NCBI GenBank assembly: GCA_017643845.1
Contig: JAEPMR010000007.1
Span: 1-64,000, forward strand
DNA length: 64,000 nucleotides
Source of the DNA: Marivivens sp.
Lineage (GTDB): Bacteria > Pseudomonadota > Alphaproteobacteria > Rhodobacterales > Rhodobacteraceae
Direction of reading: 5' to 3'
A model generated the notes under the pieces. The model was not told the origin of the DNA. It saw only the letters and a list, made by a program, of their open reading frames with translations, and did not search any database. The position numbers and the translations under genes were made by a program. Of this stretch, positions 7,543 through 16,215 are shown in pieces (position 1 is the stretch's first letter; each line of letters opens with the position of its first letter).

Positions 7543-8591
7543 GAGCGCTCGAAAATATCGGCCTGAAACTGCTCCGCAGCATGGACCCTGAAAAGGCGCA
7601 TGGCCTCGCGCTGACCGCGCTGCAAACGGGCCTTGGTCCGCGTTCCGGCCCCGTCACATCGACGCGCCTGCGCACGCAGTTTTGCGGCATGGACCTGCCC
7701 AACCCCATCGGCCTCGCCGCCGGATTTGACAAGAATGCCAATGCCTTGGCCCCGCTCGCACGTTGTGGCTTCGGCTTTATCGAGGTAGGTGCTGCCACCC
7801 CGCGCCCGCAACCGGGCAACCCCAAGCCGCGTCTGTTCCGCCTGACCGAGGATCAAGCCGCGATCAACCGTTTCGGCTTCAACAATGACGGGATGGAGGC
7901 CATCGCCGCCCGCCTCGCCAACCGGCCCGCTGGCAGTGTGGTCGGCCTCAATCTCGGTGCCAACAAAGACAGCGCCGACCGCGCATCCGACTTCGCCAAA
8001 GTGCTCGCCTGCTGTGGCCCGCATATTGATTTCGCGACGGTGAATGTCTCCTCGCCCAATACCGAAAAGCTGCGCGACCTTCAGGGCGCCGCCGCGCTCT
8101 CGGCGCTCCAAGCCGGTGTGATGGAGGCCAACGCCGGCCTGACGAAACCTTTACCTATCTTCCTCAAAATCGCCCCTGATCTCGATGATCGGGAGCTGGC
8201 CGAGATTGCCACCGTTGCCGAACAATCCGGCCTCTCCGCGATCATCGCCACCAACACCACGCTGTCGCGCGAAGGCCTCTCGTCGCCGCACCGCAGCGAA
8301 ACCGGCGGCCTCTCCGGCCAGCCCCTATACACAAAGTCCACCCGCATCCTTGCAAAGCTTGCGGGCGAGACAAGCCTTCCCCTCATTGGGGTCGGCGGCG
8401 TCGCAACGGCAGAGCAAGCCTACGCCAAGATCCGCGCCGGCGCCTCGGCGGTGCAGCTTTATACGGGCCTCGTCTATGGCGGCATCAGCCTCGCCAATGA
8501 CATCGCCCACGGCCTCGACGCGCTGCTCAAGCGCGATGGTTACGAAAGCGTTAATGCCGCGGTCGGCACAGATCGGGAGCGCTGGCTGTGA
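7539..8591 (+). CDS. pyrD: Dihydroorotate dehydrogenase (quinone), class 2
   Basis: The enzyme oxidises dihydroorotate to orotate in pyrimidine synthesis and passes electrons to ubiquinone at the inner membrane. At 350 residues it has class 2 length, with the N-terminal amphipathic helical region (residues 1-40). FMN and substrate motifs are visible: '[12 protein letters not shown]', '[21 protein letters not shown]', 'NRFGFNNDG', '[15 protein letters not shown]' with the catalytic Ser, 'LKIAPDL', 'TNTTLSREG' and '[20 protein letters not shown]'. It overlaps DUF952 upstream and arsC downstream by 4 bp each, so the three genes form one operon. Confidence 0.97.
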   Translation: MRALENIGLKLLRSMDPEKAHGLALTALQTGLGPRSGPVTSTRLRTQFCGMDLPNPIGLAAGFDKNANALAPLARCGFGFIEVGAATPRPQPGNPKPRLFRLTEDQAAINRFGFNNDGMEAIAARLANRPAGSVVGLNLGANKDSADRASDFAKVLACCGPHIDFATVNVSSPNTEKLRDLQGAAALSALQAGVMEANAGLTKPLPIFLKIAPDLDDRELAEIATVAEQSGLSAIIATNTTLSREGLSSPHRSETGGLSGQPLYTKSTRILAKLAGETSLPLIGVGGVATAEQAYAKIRAGASAVQLYTGLVYGGISLANDIAHGLDALLKRDGYESVNAAVGTDRERWL

Positions 8592-8929
8592 CAACCATCT
8601 GGCACAATCCCCGCTGCTCCAAATCGCGTCAAACCCTCGCTCTACTGGAGGATAACGGCCACAGCCCAACCATTCGCCTTTACCTCAAAGACGCCCCGAC
8701 AAGAGCAGAAATCGAAGCCATTCTGATCACGCTCGGAATGCCAGCATCTCAGCTCCTGCGCAAAGGCGAAAAGGCCTTCAAAAACCTGCAACTGGCCGCT
8801 GCCTCCGACGATCAAATCCTTGATGCAATGGTGGAAAATCCGGTCCTCATCGAACGTCCGATCGTTCTTCACGATGGCCGCGCTGCCATTGGCAGACCCC
8901 CGGAATCCGTGCTGGCCCTCTTCAATTAA
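8588..8929 (+). CDS. arsC: ArsC/YffB-type arsenate reductase family protein
   Basis: A thioredoxin-fold protein of 113 residues with the ArsC motif 'NPRCSKSRQ' (Cys10), 'LRKGEKAFK' and '[25 protein letters not shown]', which keep the arginines that bind the oxyanion. Glutathione/glutaredoxin-dependent reduction of arsenate is the usual role, but without ars transport genes nearby a broader redox function is possible. It uses a GTG start that overlaps the pyrD stop (GTGA). Its 3' end overlaps the convergent MATE gene by 8 bp. Confidence 0.88.
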   Translation: MTTIWHNPRCSKSRQTLALLEDNGHSPTIRLYLKDAPTRAEIEAILITLGMPASQLLRKGEKAFKNLQLAAASDDQILDAMVENPVLIERPIVLHDGRAAIGRPPESVLALFN

Positions 8930-10235
8930 GCTCGACCTCCGCCTCCAGCGCCGGATACCGCGAGCCGAGCGTCAAAGCGCGTATCACAAAGCTGATGAGC
9001 AGCGCAGCCCAAAGTCCGGTATTTCCAAACCACGGCACAAGCACGGCAGCACTCACAGCATATACTGCGGCGGAAACCAGCATCATATTCCGCATGTCCC
9101 GCGTCCGCGTGGCCCCGATGAAAATCCCGTCCAGTATCCATGCCGCAAAGCCGATTATCGGCGCCGCGACCATCCACGGCAGGTAGCTCCCCGCCGCATC
9201 GCGCACAGTCTCCGCCGTGGTCATGATCGCGATGATTTGCTCACCGAAAAATCCAAATCCCATTGCCAGCACAAGCGCCGTAACGCCGGACCAGAGCGCA
9301 CATAACATCGCCGCTCGCCGCAGCCGCAATCTGTCCATCCGGCCCAGCGCTTGGCCCACTAGGGTCTCCGCAGCAAAGGCAAAACCGTCAAGCCCGTAAG
9401 ACGTGATATAAAGAAACTGCAATAGCACCTGATTGGCGGCCAAGGTTACATCGCCTAGGTCGGATGCCAGAAAAAGAAAGCTGATAAAGATCCCCTGCAA
9501 CAGAACAGACCGGATCAGAATATCCCCGTTCACCCGCCACATATTGCGCAGCTTCAATCGGTCAAAGAGCACAGCCGGTTCAGCCCAACGCCCGACCAGA
9601 AAGGCCTTTCTTGCAAACCAAAGCCCCAGGAGCACCCCCGACCATTCAGCGACAACCGTCGCAGCCGCGACACCCCCGACAGAAAAGCCAAGCCCCAGAA
9701 CAAAGATCAGATCGAGCAGGATGTTGAGACCGTTCATTGCGACCTGCAGAACCAGAACCGCCCGCGTCCGTTCCTGCGCAATCAGCCAGCCCGTCAGGCC
9801 ATAAATCGCAATCGCAGCAGGTGCGGACCATACACGGATCGAGAGGTAATCCCGCGCCAGCGCCTCGACTTCGTCGCTCGCCGGTGCGATCAGAAATGCT
9901 GCTGCAAAGAGCAATCCTTGGAACACGATGATTGCCCCACCCGCAAGGGCAGCAAACAGGAGCGCCCGCACCAGGAGCGCCGATACTTCACGATCATCCT
10001 TGCGGCCCAGCGCCTGCGCGGCGAGGCCCGTGGTTCCCATTCTTAAGAACCCGAAAATCCAGTAGAGGCCCGTGAGAACGATGGCGCCAATCCCGACCGC
10101 GCCGATCGGCGCCGCCTCCCCCAACTGCCCTATCACGCCCGTATCGACCGCACCCAGTATCGGCACCGTCGCGTTTGACAAGACAATCGGCAGTGCAATG
10201 CTCAGCACCCGCCTGTGCGTGAGGTCAGTCGGCAT
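8922..10235 (-). CDS. MATE-family efflux transporter (DinF-like)
   Basis: The protein has 437 residues with 12 predicted membrane segments in two homologous halves. The opening 'VLSIALPIVLSNATVPILGAVDTGVIGQLG' is the MATE/DinF signature, and 'GLYWIFGFLRMGTTGLAAQALG' is typical of the DinF branch, which exports organic cations or oxidised metabolites with H+ or Na+. Its start overlaps the stop of the thioesterase gene upstream by 11 bp, so it is the last gene of a three-gene unit. The 3' end overlaps arsC on the other strand. Confidence 0.93.
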   Translation of the reverse strand: MPTDLTHRRVLSIALPIVLSNATVPILGAVDTGVIGQLGEAAPIGAVGIGAIVLTGLYWIFGFLRMGTTGLAAQALGRKDDREVSALLVRALLFAALAGGAIIVFQGLLFAAAFLIAPASDEVEALARDYLSIRVWSAPAAIAIYGLTGWLIAQERTRAVLVLQVAMNGLNILLDLIFVLGLGFSVGGVAAATVVAEWSGVLLGLWFARKAFLVGRWAEPAVLFDRLKLRNMWRVNGDILIRSVLLQGIFISFLFLASDLGDVTLAANQVLLQFLYITSYGLDGFAFAAETLVGQALGRMDRLRLRRAAMLCALWSGVTALVLAMGFGFFGEQIIAIMTTAETVRDAAGSYLPWMVAAPIIGFAAWILDGIFIGATRTRDMRNMMLVSAAVYAVSAAVLVPWFGNTGLWAALLISFVIRALTLGSRYPALEAEVELN

Positions 10236-10728
10236 CCCGGGTCGGCATCAGAAAATGTCCCGTCGCCTGCGCAAATAGTCGGGATCTGTTGTCCTGCCAC
10301 CCTTCGACATGCACACTCGCATACCGCCGCCCCGAGCGGTTCACCCGCGCCCGCGCATAGGCGTCACGCGGGAGGCCCGCACGTAGATAATCCACCGTAA
10401 AATCAATGGTCTTCGGCAGTCGCGGCACGCGGGCAATGGCATCGGGGTCTCTTTTCTCCGGACTTTCCATATCCTCCCAGAGCATCTGCCAGGAGAGCTC
10501 GATTACAGCGGAAATCTCCAGAAATGACGCCGTCGCGCCCCCATGTAGGGCCGGCAACATCGGATTGCCGATCAACTGATCACGATAAGGCAGAACCGCC
10601 GTTAATTCGTCACCGCGCCGCTCGAACTGAATTCCCATGAACTGGATGTAGGGAACGCCCGCCACCAAATTTCGAAGGGCCGTGTCCCTTCGTTGCTTGA
10701 CCACCTGAACCGGCTCAGGTCTTTTCAT
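10225..10728 (-). CDS. PaaI-type hotdog thioesterase (copy 2 of a pair)
   Basis: The protein has 167 residues and a single hotdog domain: 'GIQFERRGDELTAVLPYRDQLIGNPMLPALHGGATASFLEISAVIEL' is the core beta-helix segment with the HGG motif, followed by 'TIDFTVDYLRAGLPRDAYARARVNRSGRRYASVHVE'. Such enzymes hydrolyse acyl-CoA esters, often small aromatic or damaged ones. It overlaps its tandem paralogue by 4 bp upstream and the MATE gene by 11 bp downstream, implying one mRNA. Confidence 0.87.
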   Translation of the reverse strand: MKRPEPVQVVKQRRDTALRNLVAGVPYIQFMGIQFERRGDELTAVLPYRDQLIGNPMLPALHGGATASFLEISAVIELSWQMLWEDMESPEKRDPDAIARVPRLPKTIDFTVDYLRAGLPRDAYARARVNRSGRRYASVHVEGWQDNRSRLFAQATGHFLMPTRDAD

Positions 10729-11168
10729 CGTGCCCCCCTCCGTTCGACGGTGAAGGTTGCCGCAACAGATGCAACCGGCGTATCGCCCTCGCCATCATGC
10801 GCGGTGGCCCGAACAAATGCCACGCTATGCGCCATATGATAACATTCAGCGCGCGCCACGATGTCTTTCCCCGGTGTCGCCGGACGCATGTAGTCGATCC
10901 GCAAATCGAGCGTCGCCGTGCCGCTCGGCGGTTCAGGATGGATCAGAACTGCGGTCCCGCAACACGTATCCATCAATGCCGAAACCGCGCCGCCTGCGAT
11001 CACTCCGGTTTCAGGCTGACCAACGAGGTCTTCACGATATGGCATGCGCATTTCGCACACCTGTCCGGCCAGACTCACCAACTCCAGCCCCAGCGCCCGC
11101 GCATAAGGCAATGCGGCAATAAACTGTGCGGCAATCTTTCGTTTACGTTCATCGTCAATAGTGGACAT
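10725..11168 (-). CDS. PaaI-type hotdog thioesterase (copy 1 of a pair)
   Basis: The protein has 147 residues from the ATG at 11168, which sits six bases after GGAGG; a GTG directly before it is less likely. The core 'MRMPYREDLVGQPETGVIAGGAVSALMDTCCGTAVLIH' has GG where copy 2 has HGG, and the nucleophile region carries 'MDTCCG'. 'TLDLRIDYMRPATPGKDIVARAECYHMAHSVAFVRATAH' completes the fold. It is the first gene of the thioesterase-thioesterase-MATE unit and is divergent from the MerR gene at 11362, so it may share regulation with the fatty-acid operon. Confidence 0.87.
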   Translation of the reverse strand: MSTIDDERKRKIAAQFIAALPYARALGLELVSLAGQVCEMRMPYREDLVGQPETGVIAGGAVSALMDTCCGTAVLIHPEPPSGTATLDLRIDYMRPATPGKDIVARAECYHMAHSVAFVRATAHDGEGDTPVASVAATFTVERRGAR

Positions 11169-11361
11169 CACGATCCTCCGGTTCGCAAACTCGCCCCTCG
11201 CTCTGTCCGCTGCAAGCGCTAATTCTCGATCTGGATGTTATCGGCACAACGCGTCAAAGTGGCAGCAGCTGCATATGGGAAAATTGTAGGAAAGTCGCAG
11301 CATCATACTTCTCGGTTGCTGAGCGTTTTCCCTCCGGCTAGATTTCCGCACGGAGGTGTTC

Positions 11362-11730
11362 ATGGAACCAGAGCGGTTGTCATTCAAAGAGATGTGCGCA
11401 CGGTTCGATGTGACGCCGCGCACATTGCGCTATTATGAATACATCGAACTGCTGTCTCCCGAACGTCAGGGTCGGGTCCGTTTTTACGGCCCTCGTGAAA
11501 TCGCCCGTATGACGCTCATCCTCCGTGGGCGCCGCTTCGGCTTTCCACTTGAGGAAATACGCCAGTGGCTTCTGATCTACGAAAAAGAAGGCACAGACGC
11601 CCAAATGCGCAAATGGGTTGAACTGGCAGATCGACAGTTGCAGCAACTGAGCGAAGAAAAGCGCCAGCTCGAAGAAACCATGGCCGAGCTGCGGCAGTTA
11701 CGCGACGAAACCACCCGCACCCTGTCCTAA
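11362..11730 (+). CDS. MerR-family transcriptional regulator (first of two)
   Basis: The protein has 122 residues. The ATG at 11362 follows CGGAGGTGTTC. The winged helix 'SFKEMCARFDVTPRTLRYYEYIELLSPERQGRVRFYGPREIARMTLILRGRRFGFPLEEIRQWLLIYE' is clear (residues ~6-72), followed by a dimerising coiled coil (residues ~82-120). The metal-binding cysteines of CueR/SoxR-type members are absent. It belongs with small regulators that control fatty-acid and branched-chain degradation genes. A very similar second copy follows at 11842. Confidence 0.92.
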   Translation: MEPERLSFKEMCARFDVTPRTLRYYEYIELLSPERQGRVRFYGPREIARMTLILRGRRFGFPLEEIRQWLLIYEKEGTDAQMRKWVELADRQLQQLSEEKRQLEETMAELRQLRDETTRTLS

Positions 11731-11774
11731 TCTCACTTTTCCATTACCAGACGGGCACTGACGTCACGTTACGC

Positions 11775-11804
11775 TTACGTTAACGTCAATCTCAGGCTTA
11801 TATA
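11775..11804 (+). promoter_or_regulatory. Likely promoter with ACGTTAACGT operator dyad
   Basis: A perfect 10-bp palindrome ACGTTAACGT (11777-11786) extends imperfectly to TTACGTTAACGTCAA. The hexamer TTACGT at 11775-11780 and TATATA at 11799-11804 are 18 bp apart and would serve as -35 and -10. MerR-type activators bind dyads in this position, so this is the likely control point of the second MerR gene and the beta-oxidation operon. The hexamer assignment is by eye. Confidence 0.55.
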
Positions 11805-11841
11805 GGCGCAACGGATACAAGTGACCATCAGGAGCCGCGTG

Positions 11842-12237
11842 ATGGACGAAGAGACTTACACAATCAGCGAGCTGTGCGCCGAGTTTGAGGTAACTCCGCG
11901 AACCCTCCGGTTTTACGAGTCGAAAGAGCTCATCTCACCGCAGCGCATCGGGCAAAGACGCCTCTATAGCCGCAAGGATCGCGCGCGCCTCAAACTCATC
12001 CTCAGAGGCAAGCGCTTCGGCTTCGCATTGGAAGAAATCCGTCAGCTGCTCGAGCTCTATCACATGGGCGACCAGCAACTGACCCAACTTGAGCGCACCT
12101 ACGCTCTGGCGCAGCAGCATCTCTCGGAAATGGAAGAAAAACGCCGCGAGCTGGATCAGGCGATCGACGATCTCAAAGTCCAGATGCGCTGGTGCGAAGA
12201 CAAAGTTGCCACTCTCAAAAAAGGATCAGCAGCCTAA
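11842..12237 (+). CDS. MerR-family transcriptional regulator (second of two)
   Basis: The protein has 131 residues and is closely similar to the preceding regulator: 'TISELCAEFEVTPRTLRFYESKELISPQRIGQRRLYSRKDRARLKLILRGKRFGFALEEIRQLLELYH' is the winged helix, followed by a long coiled coil (residues ~78-120). The ATG at 11842 is preceded by AGGAGCCGCGTG; an upstream GTG at 11821 lacks such a site. It lies 30 bp before the acyl-CoA dehydrogenase gene on the same strand and so is probably the first gene of that operon. Likely ligands are acyl-CoA intermediates, by analogy with LiuR-like proteins. Confidence 0.93.
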   Translation: MDEETYTISELCAEFEVTPRTLRFYESKELISPQRIGQRRLYSRKDRARLKLILRGKRFGFALEEIRQLLELYHMGDQQLTQLERTYALAQQHLSEMEEKRRELDQAIDDLKVQMRWCEDKVATLKKGSAA

Positions 12238-12267
12238 GCGCTGCGACAAACGACGGAGCCACAACAG

Positions 12268-14043
12268 ATGCCTGTTTACACTGCCCCGACAAAAGACCTG
12301 CAGTTCTTGCTTCACGACGTCCTCGAAATCAGCAAGCAGCCCATCGAGGGGTTCGACGAATTGGATCGCGACTTCACGTCAGCAATACTTGAGGAGGCCG
12401 GAAAGCTGGCAAGTGACGTGCTCGCCCCCTTGAATGTAATTGGCGACAAGGAAGGCTGCACGTTGGAAAACGGCGTGGTCCGGACGCCAACCGGTTTCAA
12501 ACAGGCTTTTGATCAGGTCCGCGACGGCGGCTGGACCGCGATCGACTGCGATCCTGCTTATGGCGGCCAAGGTTTGCCATATGTCATTCACACCGCCGCC
12601 CAAGAGCCGATGGTCTCGGCAAACATGGCCTTCAATATGTATCAAGGCCTCACGCACGGCGCGTATTCTGCAATCTGGTTTCATGGCTCGGATGAGCAAA
12701 AACAGACCTACCTGCCAAAACTCACAACTTGCGAGTGGACCGGCACCATGAACCTGACCGAGCCGCATTGCGGCACCGATCTTGGACTGATGCGCACAAA
12801 AGCTGAGCCGCAGGACGACGGCAGCTACCGCGTCACCGGTCAGAAAATCTTCATTTCAGCTGGCGATCATGACCTAGCCGAAAACATCATTCATCTCGTG
12901 CTTGCAAAAATCCCCGGCGGGCCAGAAGGGATCAAGGGCGTCTCCCTGTTCATCGTACCCAAGGTCCTCGTCAACGCTGACGGTAGCTTAGGTGAACGCA
13001 ACGCGCTTTCGGTTGGAAAACTCGAAGAAAAAATGGGCATCCACGGGAATGCGACCTGCGTGATGAACTACGACGGCGCGACTGGGTTCCTTGTTGGCGA
13101 GGCGCATAAGGGCATGCGCGCAATGTTCACAATGATGAACGAAGCCCGGCTTGGCGTCGGCCTGCAAGGGTATGCTCAAGCTGAAGCTGCCTACCGAAAC
13201 GCGCTCGCCTATGCCAAAGATCGCCTTCAGGGACGCGACGTTACGGGTGCTAAAAACCCCAACGGCCCTGCTGATCCGCTAATCGTGCACCCGGACATCC
13301 GCCGAAATCTGATGGAACAAAAGAGCTTCGTCGAAGGTGCCCGCGCGCTTACACTCTGGGGCGCCTATCTGATCGACCGTGCCCATAAACTGGGCGATGC
13401 CGATGCCGATGGCCTGATCTCACTTCTGACCCCCGTGATAAAAGGGTTTCAGACAGACGTCGGTTTCGACAGTTGCATCCAAGCACAACAGGTATTTGGC
13501 GGACACGGCTACATTGAAGAGTGGGGCATGTCTCAATTCGCACGTGATGCACGGATCGCGATGATTTACGAAGGCGCCAACGGCATTCAGGCTCTGGACC
13601 TCGTTGGCCGCAAGCTGGCTCAGGACGGCGGGAAGCATATCATGGCTTTCTTTGAATTGGTCAAATCCGAATGCCAGTCCCATGCGGAGGATGCCCGCAT
13701 GGCTGACTTCGTGACCCCTCTCAAAACCGCGTCCAAACAACTCCAACAGGCGGGAATGTATTTCATGCAATCGGGGATGAAAAACCCGAACAACGCGCTC
13801 GCCGGATCGTATGACTTCATGCACATGATGGGTCATGTTTGCCTCGGCCTGATGTGGACGCGAATGGCCAAAGCTGCCTTTGACGCATTGGATACTGGCA
13901 CCGAAGATCGCGAGTTTTACGACTCCAAGATCAAAACAGGCGCGTTCTACATGGCAAGACAGCTACCCTCATGTGCAAGCCACCTGGCCCGAATAGAGAG
14001 CGGGGCAGAAACTGTTATGGCACTCGACGCGGAGTGCTTCTGA
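12268..14043 (+). CDS. Acyl-CoA dehydrogenase, large (~590-residue) type
   Basis: The FAD enzyme makes the 2,3-double bond in acyl-CoA, the first step of beta-oxidation. At 591 residues it is longer than the common ~380-residue form, with an N-terminal extension ([20 protein letters not shown]) and a C-terminal extra domain. Core motifs are '[11 protein letters not shown]', '[14 protein letters not shown]', '[12 protein letters not shown]', '[22 protein letters not shown]' and '[41 protein letters not shown]'; the glutamate in 'IYEGANGIQ' is the expected catalytic base. This family includes DmdC, the methylmercaptopropionyl-CoA dehydrogenase of DMSP breakdown, but the neighbours here (thiolase, FadJ) point to fatty acids. 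Confidence 0.93.
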   Translation: MPVYTAPTKDLQFLLHDVLEISKQPIEGFDELDRDFTSAILEEAGKLASDVLAPLNVIGDKEGCTLENGVVRTPTGFKQAFDQVRDGGWTAIDCDPAYGGQGLPYVIHTAAQEPMVSANMAFNMYQGLTHGAYSAIWFHGSDEQKQTYLPKLTTCEWTGTMNLTEPHCGTDLGLMRTKAEPQDDGSYRVTGQKIFISAGDHDLAENIIHLVLAKIPGGPEGIKGVSLFIVPKVLVNADGSLGERNALSVGKLEEKMGIHGNATCVMNYDGATGFLVGEAHKGMRAMFTMMNEARLGVGLQGYAQAEAAYRNALAYAKDRLQGRDVTGAKNPNGPADPLIVHPDIRRNLMEQKSFVEGARALTLWGAYLIDRAHKLGDADADGLISLLTPVIKGFQTDVGFDSCIQAQQVFGGHGYIEEWGMSQFARDARIAMIYEGANGIQALDLVGRKLAQDGGKHIMAFFELVKSECQSHAEDARMADFVTPLKTASKQLQQAGMYFMQSGMKNPNNALAGSYDFMHMMGHVCLGLMWTRMAKAAFDALDTGTEDREFYDSKIKTGAFYMARQLPSCASHLARIESGAETVMALDAECF

Positions 14044-14077
14044 TCCCTGATACCTGCGCAGATTACGAGGTGACCTT

Positions 14078-14290
14078 ATGCCCAAACGCTTCCGCCTAAC
14101 CCGGCGATTTCCGGTCGCGATGACCGAAGACGGCTACCGCCGCCTGAAACGCTTCGCGGCTGAGGCTGGTCTGGAGGAAGGTGAGGCATTGTCATTCCTG
14201 TTCGAACATTTCGACAGCGTGATAAACGAAGACACCTTCTCCCATCGCCTGCGCCTGTTCTTGAGCGGAATCGAGGCGCGCAAGAGATGA
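14078..14290 (+). CDS. Small basic protein, possibly ribbon-helix-helix
   Basis: I recognise no named family. The 70 residues begin with a basic stretch (MPKRFRLTRRF), then 'VAM', a helix 'TEDGYRRLKRFAAEAGL' and a second helix 'GEALSFLFEHFDSVI', an order that resembles a ribbon-helix-helix DNA-binding fold. GAGGTGACCTT precedes the ATG. The gene lies 34 bp after the acyl-CoA dehydrogenase, and its stop overlaps the GST start by 4 bp (ATGA), so it is firmly inside the operon. It could be a local regulator or a partner protein; the fold call is inference. Confidence 0.7.
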   Translation: MPKRFRLTRRFPVAMTEDGYRRLKRFAAEAGLEEGEALSFLFEHFDSVINEDTFSHRLRLFLSGIEARKR

Positions 14291-14940
14291 AGCCAAAACT
14301 CTATTGCTTCGGCGAGAGTGGGAACGCCTACAAGGTTGCGCTTACCTTGCAACTGAGCGAGGTCGACTGGGACCCTGTTTTTGTGGACTTTTTCCACGGA
14401 GAAAGTCGGAGCGACGCCTTCCGGCAACTCAACCCAATGGGTGAAATTCCCGTCTACGTGGTCGGCGACAAAGTGCTCACCCAATCAGGCGTCATTTTGC
14501 GCCATATTGCGAGAGAAACCGGAAAGTTCGGGGGAACCAACCACGACGAGGATGAGGAAATTCTGCGTTGGATCCTGTTTGATAATCACAAGCTATCCGG
14601 CGTCGCTGGCACGCATCGTTTCAACCGGAATTTTCTGCCGAAATCCCGAAAGAACAAGGACGTGAACAGCTTTCTTTCTATGCGGCTCAACTCGGCACTG
14701 AAGCAATTGGAGCGGCATCTGGAGCAGAATGACTGGATCGCCCTCGGCCGCCCCACAATCGCTGACTTTTCATGTTGTGGGTATCTTTTCTACCCCGAAC
14801 CTTTCGATTTTGATTGCAAGGCACTGCCAAATATCGACCGGTGGCTTACCCGAATTGAGGCGCTACCACATTGGAAACACCCCTATGATTTGATGCCCGG
14901 AAATCCATCAGACCGGAGCCCAGGAGGACAGAATGACTGA
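14287..14940 (+). CDS. Glutathione S-transferase family protein
   Basis: The protein has 217 residues: an N-terminal thioredoxin-like domain (PKLYCFGESGNAYKVALTLQLSEVDWDPVFVDF, 'NPMGEIPVYVVGDKVLTQSGVILRHI' with the cis-Pro and the SNAIL-like glutathione motif as QSGVI) and an all-helical C-terminal domain with 'DWIALGRPTIADFSCCGYLFY'. The catalytic residue near the N-terminus is probably Ser10 or Cys6. The gene is enclosed in the beta-oxidation operon, overlapping the genes on both sides by 4 and 8 bp, so a role with reactive enoyl-CoA products is possible but unproven. Confidence 0.9.
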   Translation: MKPKLYCFGESGNAYKVALTLQLSEVDWDPVFVDFFHGESRSDAFRQLNPMGEIPVYVVGDKVLTQSGVILRHIARETGKFGGTNHDEDEEILRWILFDNHKLSGVAGTHRFNRNFLPKSRKNKDVNSFLSMRLNSALKQLERHLEQNDWIALGRPTIADFSCCGYLFYPEPFDFDCKALPNIDRWLTRIEALPHWKHPYDLMPGNPSDRSPGGQND

Positions 14941-16144
14941 AGCTTTTATCTATGACGCGATCCGGACCCCACGGGGCAAAGGGCGCAAAGACGGAAGCCT
15001 GCACGAAGTCACCTCATTGCGCTTGTCTGCACAGGTGATGGACGCTCTGCGTGAGCGCAATAATTTCGACGGCCACGCCGTCGAGGATGTTATCTGGGGC
15101 AATGTTACCCAAGTCGGCGAACAAGGCGGGTGCCTGGCGCGTTCAGCGGTGCTGGCCTCCCAGCTGGACGAACGCATCCCTGGGCTGTCTATCAACCGGT
15201 TTTGCGCATCCGGCATGGAGGCCGTGAATCTTGCCGCCAATCAGGTCAAGGGCGGAAGCGGAGAGGCCTACATCGCGGGCGGCGTTGAGATGATGGGACG
15301 CGTTCCGATGGGGTCTGATGGTGCGGCAATTGCCGTGGACCCGACGCTGGCGATGGAGAAATACTTCGTGCCCCAAGGCATCTCAGCCGACATCATCGCG
15401 ACCGAATATGGCTTCTCGCGCGATGATGCTGACAGCCTCGCCGTTGAAAGCCAGAAACGTGCAAAAGCCGCCTGGGACGATGGACGGTTCTCCCGTTCGA
15501 TTATCCCGGTGAAAGACGTAAACGGCCTACCGATACTGGATCATGACGAATACATGCGCCCCGAAACCGACATGCAGGCTCTCGGCGCATTGAAAGCGTC
15601 TTTTCGGGAGATGGGCGAAGTCATGCCGGGCTTCGACAAGGTCGCGCTGATGAAATATCCGCATCTGGAGCGCATCAATCACATTCACCACGCGGGCAAC
15701 TCATCCGGGATCGTCGATGGCGCTGCGGGTGTACTGATCGGCAACGCGGATTTTGGCAAGCGATGGGGTTTGAAACCGCGCGCACGGATCAAGGCGACTT
15801 CGAAAATCGGAACCGATCCCACGATAATGCTAACTGGCCCGGTCCCCGTCACTGAAAAAATCCTTGCCGACAATCGCATGTCGATCTCTGACATTGATCT
15901 TTTCGAGGTCAACGAGGCGTTCGCCGCTGTCGTGCTGCGTTTCATGCAGGCCTTTGATGTCGATCCCGCGCTTGTGAACGTGAACGGCGGCTCTATCGCA
16001 ATGGGACACCCGCTAGGTGCAACCGGTGCCATCATTATCGGAACACTTCTCGATGAATTGGAGCGCTCAGACAAAGAAGTCGGTCTCGCGACGCTATGCA
16101 TCGCGTCTGGCATGGGAGCAGCAACGATTATTGAACGCGTCTGA
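14933..16144 (+). CDS. Acetyl-CoA C-acyltransferase (3-ketoacyl-CoA thiolase)
   Basis: This thiolase (403 residues) cleaves 3-ketoacyl-CoA to acetyl-CoA and a shortened acyl-CoA, the last step of each beta-oxidation round. Signatures: acyl-enzyme cysteine in 'INRFCASGMEAVNLAANQV', 'NEAFAAVVLRFM', 'NVNGGSIAMGHPLGATGA' with the catalytic His, and the second catalytic cysteine in 'LATLCIASGMGAATI'. It resembles FadA/FadI that pairs with the multifunctional protein encoded next. It overlaps the GST gene by 8 bp; 71 bp separate it from fadJ. Confidence 0.95.
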   Translation: MTEAFIYDAIRTPRGKGRKDGSLHEVTSLRLSAQVMDALRERNNFDGHAVEDVIWGNVTQVGEQGGCLARSAVLASQLDERIPGLSINRFCASGMEAVNLAANQVKGGSGEAYIAGGVEMMGRVPMGSDGAAIAVDPTLAMEKYFVPQGISADIIATEYGFSRDDADSLAVESQKRAKAAWDDGRFSRSIIPVKDVNGLPILDHDEYMRPETDMQALGALKASFREMGEVMPGFDKVALMKYPHLERINHIHHAGNSSGIVDGAAGVLIGNADFGKRWGLKPRARIKATSKIGTDPTIMLTGPVPVTEKILADNRMSISDIDLFEVNEAFAAVVLRFMQAFDVDPALVNVNGGSIAMGHPLGATGAIIIGTLLDELERSDKEVGLATLCIASGMGAATIIERV

Positions 16145-16215
16145 GGACGCAAAACGTCAAAACAAACGCTTTGAGCGGACGCCGCGTGTCAGCTCACCCG
16201 TAAAGGAGACTTGAA

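Noticed and set aside
12268..14043. Naming the acyl-CoA dehydrogenase dmdC (DMSP pathway)
   Set aside because: The protein family is the same, but no dmdB, dmdD or DMSP gene is near and the neighbours are thiolase and FadJ.
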